DNA of 64,000 nucleotides, from assembly GCF_001039005.1 (NCBI RefSeq), contig NZ_LDWR01000045.1, positions 141,988-205,987 of the forward strand, written 5' to 3'. Source of the stretch: Burkholderia cepacia. Its GTDB lineage: Bacteria > Pseudomonadota > Gammaproteobacteria > Burkholderiales > Burkholderiaceae. Numbering within the stretch: the stretch's first letter is position 1; each line of letters starts with the position of its first letter. The notes beneath the pieces are model-generated. The model was not told the DNA's origin, searched no databases, and saw only the letters and a list, made by a program, of their open reading frames with translations. Positions 62,309-64,000 of the stretch are shown here, in pieces. A program made the translations under genes and the position numbers.

Positions 62309-63526
62309 TCAGTGGAAGTGCGGTTGGGCGGGCGACGCGTCTTCCGGCATTTCCGCGTGGACGATTTCGCCGAGCGGATCCGCGTAGAGCGGCACGCCGC
62401 AGTCGTCGCAGTATTCGGGCTCGAAGCGGCCGGCGTGCCTGCGGACGTCGGTTACGCCGCATTCCTTCAGCAGGCTCACGATTTCCTCGACCGGCCCTTC
62501 GATCGGTGTCTCGCCTTCGAGCGTTGCGCTGTCGATCGACACGTCGCCGTTTTCGCGGCCGTAGAGCGGCCACACGACACCGTAGATCACATCGTTGCTG
62601 GCACGCCGCGTGAAGCCGACACGATATTCGTCGATACGGCGTTCGCCGAAGCCGGCGACCACCGCGCGGAGTTCCTGCGGTGCCACACCAAGTGTGTCGA
62701 AAAGATAACGAATGGCGGTTCGCACCGTGTGCGGACGGATGCGTTCGTCCGCATCCCGGCACGCCGAGTAGTACGCGTCCGGAAGCAGGCATTCGAACTC
62801 GCAGCCGGGCAGTGCGATCGACAGGTTCGGGCCGCCCTGGGCCGTCCATTGCTCGAGGCACTGGCCGCGTTCGATCCGGGTGCCGCCTTCTTCTTCCTGC
62901 CAGCGGAACAGCGACGCGCCGACGGGCGCGGCGACGACGGCGAGCAGGAAGCGCGGGTCGGCGAGGATCGGCGAGGTTTCGGGCAGGTCGCCGAAGCTGA
63001 GCTTGGGCGTGTGCTGGGTGATCGCCGAATGCGCGAGCTGCTGGGCAAGTCGGTAGGTTTCGACGTGGTGCCGCGGCAGCTGGTCGATGCTGTAGAGGAA
63101 CGGCGCAAGCCCGACGAGCGTGCCGTTCGCAAGGACGTGGGCCTGCAGGTGCGTTCGCAGCGCGTCGGCAACGTCGCTCTTGAGCGGGCCCGACGGAATC
63201 ATGTAGCGCGTCCAGGCGAGCACCGGGACGGCGACCAGCAGCGCGTCGTACGGCTGGCCGTCGTGCTCGATCACCATCGACTCGCTATGGGTCTCGGCCA
63301 TGTCGGCGAGTGCGCCGTAGGCATCGGGATGATTCTGCTGGAGATGGTCGAGCGCTGCGTCGAGCGTGGTCTGGTTGCCGTTGCGGACAATCTTGGCGAG
63401 CAGCGCATCGAGCTTCGCTTCCCAGAAGCGATCCTCGATGCGGCTGCCCGAGGCGAAGAGCGCAAGCGACAGACCAACCAGTTTGTCGGCGTCGGGGGGG
63501 AGGCGTTTGGCGATTCGCTGGCGCAT
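62309..63526 (-). CDS. DUF2863 family protein
   Basis: A 405-residue cytoplasmic protein beginning MRQRIAKRLPPDADKLVGLS. Near the C-terminus YCDDCGVPLYADPLGEIVHA has two cysteines and a later His-rich end (PAQPHFH), suggesting a small metal site. The family occurs in Burkholderiales and has no assigned function. It is divergent from the rRNA operon promoter region. Confidence 0.82.
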   Translation of the reverse strand: MRQRIAKRLPPDADKLVGLSLALFASGSRIEDRFWEAKLDALLAKIVRNGNQTTLDAALDHLQQNHPDAYGALADMAETHSESMVIEHDGQPYDALLVAVPVLAWTRYMIPSGPLKSDVADALRTHLQAHVLANGTLVGLAPFLYSIDQLPRHHVETYRLAQQLAHSAITQHTPKLSFGDLPETSPILADPRFLLAVVAAPVGASLFRWQEEEGGTRIERGQCLEQWTAQGGPNLSIALPGCEFECLLPDAYYSACRDADERIRPHTVRTAIRYLFDTLGVAPQELRAVVAGFGERRIDEYRVGFTRRASNDVIYGVVWPLYGRENGDVSIDSATLEGETPIEGPVEEIVSLLKECGVTDVRRHAGRFEPEYCDDCGVPLYADPLGEIVHAEMPEDASPAQPHFH

Positions 63527-63658
63527 ATTAAAGACGTATATAGAAAGAGGCGAAGAACCTCACATTCTAGTCCGTTCTTTGCACCATAAGCGGTCTCGTG
63601 CCCAGGCATGGCCGGACGGCCGAATGACGGCTTTTGTAAAAAAGTTGCTTCAAACCCC

Positions 63659-63687
63659 TTGCGCGAACGACGTGGGGTGCATAGAAT
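63659..63687 (+). promoter_or_regulatory. rRNA operon promoter P1
   Basis: TTGCGC (63659-63664) and TAGAAT (63682-63687), 17 bases apart, preceded by an A-run (AAAAAAGTTG) that may act as an UP element. It is the first of two promoters before the rRNA leader. Confidence 0.6.
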
Positions 63688-63817
63688 CACGCCTCTTTCG
63701 CGCTAACGGAAACGCAGCGCGGGAGAGGGAAGCGGTGCGGTTGGGGTGCGGTGGTAACGAGCCCTGGCAGCACTCGAAGATGGACCCCGCAGTCGCAACG
63801 AAGTAGTTAAAAAGTTG

Positions 63818-63846
63818 TTGACGAACTGCGAAACACGGTTCATAAT
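63818..63846 (+). promoter_or_regulatory. rRNA operon promoter P2
   Basis: TTGACG (63818-63823) and CATAAT (63841-63846), 17 bases apart, with AAAAAGTTG just upstream as in P1. Transcription would start near 63853. Confidence 0.75.
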
Positions 63847-63852
63847 CTCGCT

Positions 63853-64000
63853 TCTCTGCTGCTGAAAACGCAGCGCTGCTGAGAAACACGAAGTTCCTCG
63901 CAGATTGCTCTTTAAAAATTAACAGTCGATAAGTGTGGGCGCTTGATGGAAGCGAGCTGATCCTCGGATCAGATAGCGAAAGTATCAAGAGTCTCACACT
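63853..64000 (+). other. Leader of an rRNA operon (16S gene beyond window)
   Basis: Downstream of P2, TGCTCTTTAAAAA (63905-63917) is a boxA antitermination site, nearly the E. coli consensus. AAGTGTGGGCGCTTGATG follows, as in Burkholderia rRNA leaders, and the window ends in TCTCACACT, which can pair with AGTGTGGG. The 16S coding sequence is not reached. The 127 bases 63527-63653 hold the start-side promoter region of the DUF2863 gene. Confidence 0.85.

Noticed and set aside
63853..64000. 16S rRNA gene inside the window
   Set aside because: The conserved 16S 5' end is not reached; only the leader with boxA is present.

Overview
The window is about 66% GC chromosomal DNA of a Burkholderia, most likely a Burkholderia cepacia complex species. 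This rests on codon usage, the ilvIHC-psd-pssA-leuA and rpsO-pnp / tpiA-secG-tRNA-Leu-nuo gene orders, and Burkholderiales families of unknown function (DUF3619, DUF3106, DUF2818, DUF2863). It is dense core-genome sequence. I see no prophage, insertion sequence or CRISPR array.

Layout. 1-5.7 kb (+): a guanidinium exporter under a guanidine-II riboswitch cut by the window edge, a DUF4126 protein, an FtsX-type permease, a truncated globin, an AlaX-type tRNA editing protein and a DUF924 protein. 5.9-12.9 kb (-): an ArnT-like glycosyltransferase, an SDR, a LOG-family hydrolase with a TetR regulator, and an envelope-lipid cluster (DgkA-like kinase, GT4 glycosyltransferase, LpxH-like phosphoesterase). 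13.1-15.4 kb (-): an ECF sigma factor operon with DUF3619, DUF3106 and RDD proteins. 15.7-22.7 kb (+): branched-chain amino acid genes ilvI, ilvH, ilvC and leuA, with psd and pssA (phosphatidylethanolamine synthesis) between ilvC and leuA. leuA is preceded by a probable leaderless, leucine-rich leader peptide. 22.8-26 kb (-): a SulP transporter, a beta carbonic anhydrase and a lipoprotein. 26.1-32.7 kb (+): an orphan periplasmic binding protein, rpsO, pnp, a quinone oxidoreductase, tpiA and secG. Then come tRNA-Leu(GAG) and the complete 14-gene nuoA-N operon (33.0-47.9 kb) with a DUF2818 gene fused to its end, followed by a Nudix hydrolase and a DUF1178 protein.

49.5-55.8 kb is an acyl-CoA catabolic cluster: two dissimilar acyl-CoA dehydrogenases, two MaoC hydratases, an enoyl-CoA hydratase, two glutathione transferases and a decayed phosphotransferase gene. 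55.8-63.5 kb holds an aminotransferase, a PIN protein, yaaA, an M14 carboxypeptidase, a secreted Lys-rich protein, a CbiM-like membrane protein, a LuxR-type regulator and a DUF2863 protein. The last 360 bases are the tandem promoters and boxA leader of an rRNA operon whose 16S gene starts beyond the window.

The most interesting non-coding signals are: (1) three copies of a hairpin placed just before the ribosome-binding sites of both acyl-CoA dehydrogenases and the carboxypeptidase, with compensatory base changes that argue for a selected RNA structure; (2) the leucine-rich leader ORF before leuA, whose predicted transcript starts at its own AUG; and (3) the riboswitch at the left edge.
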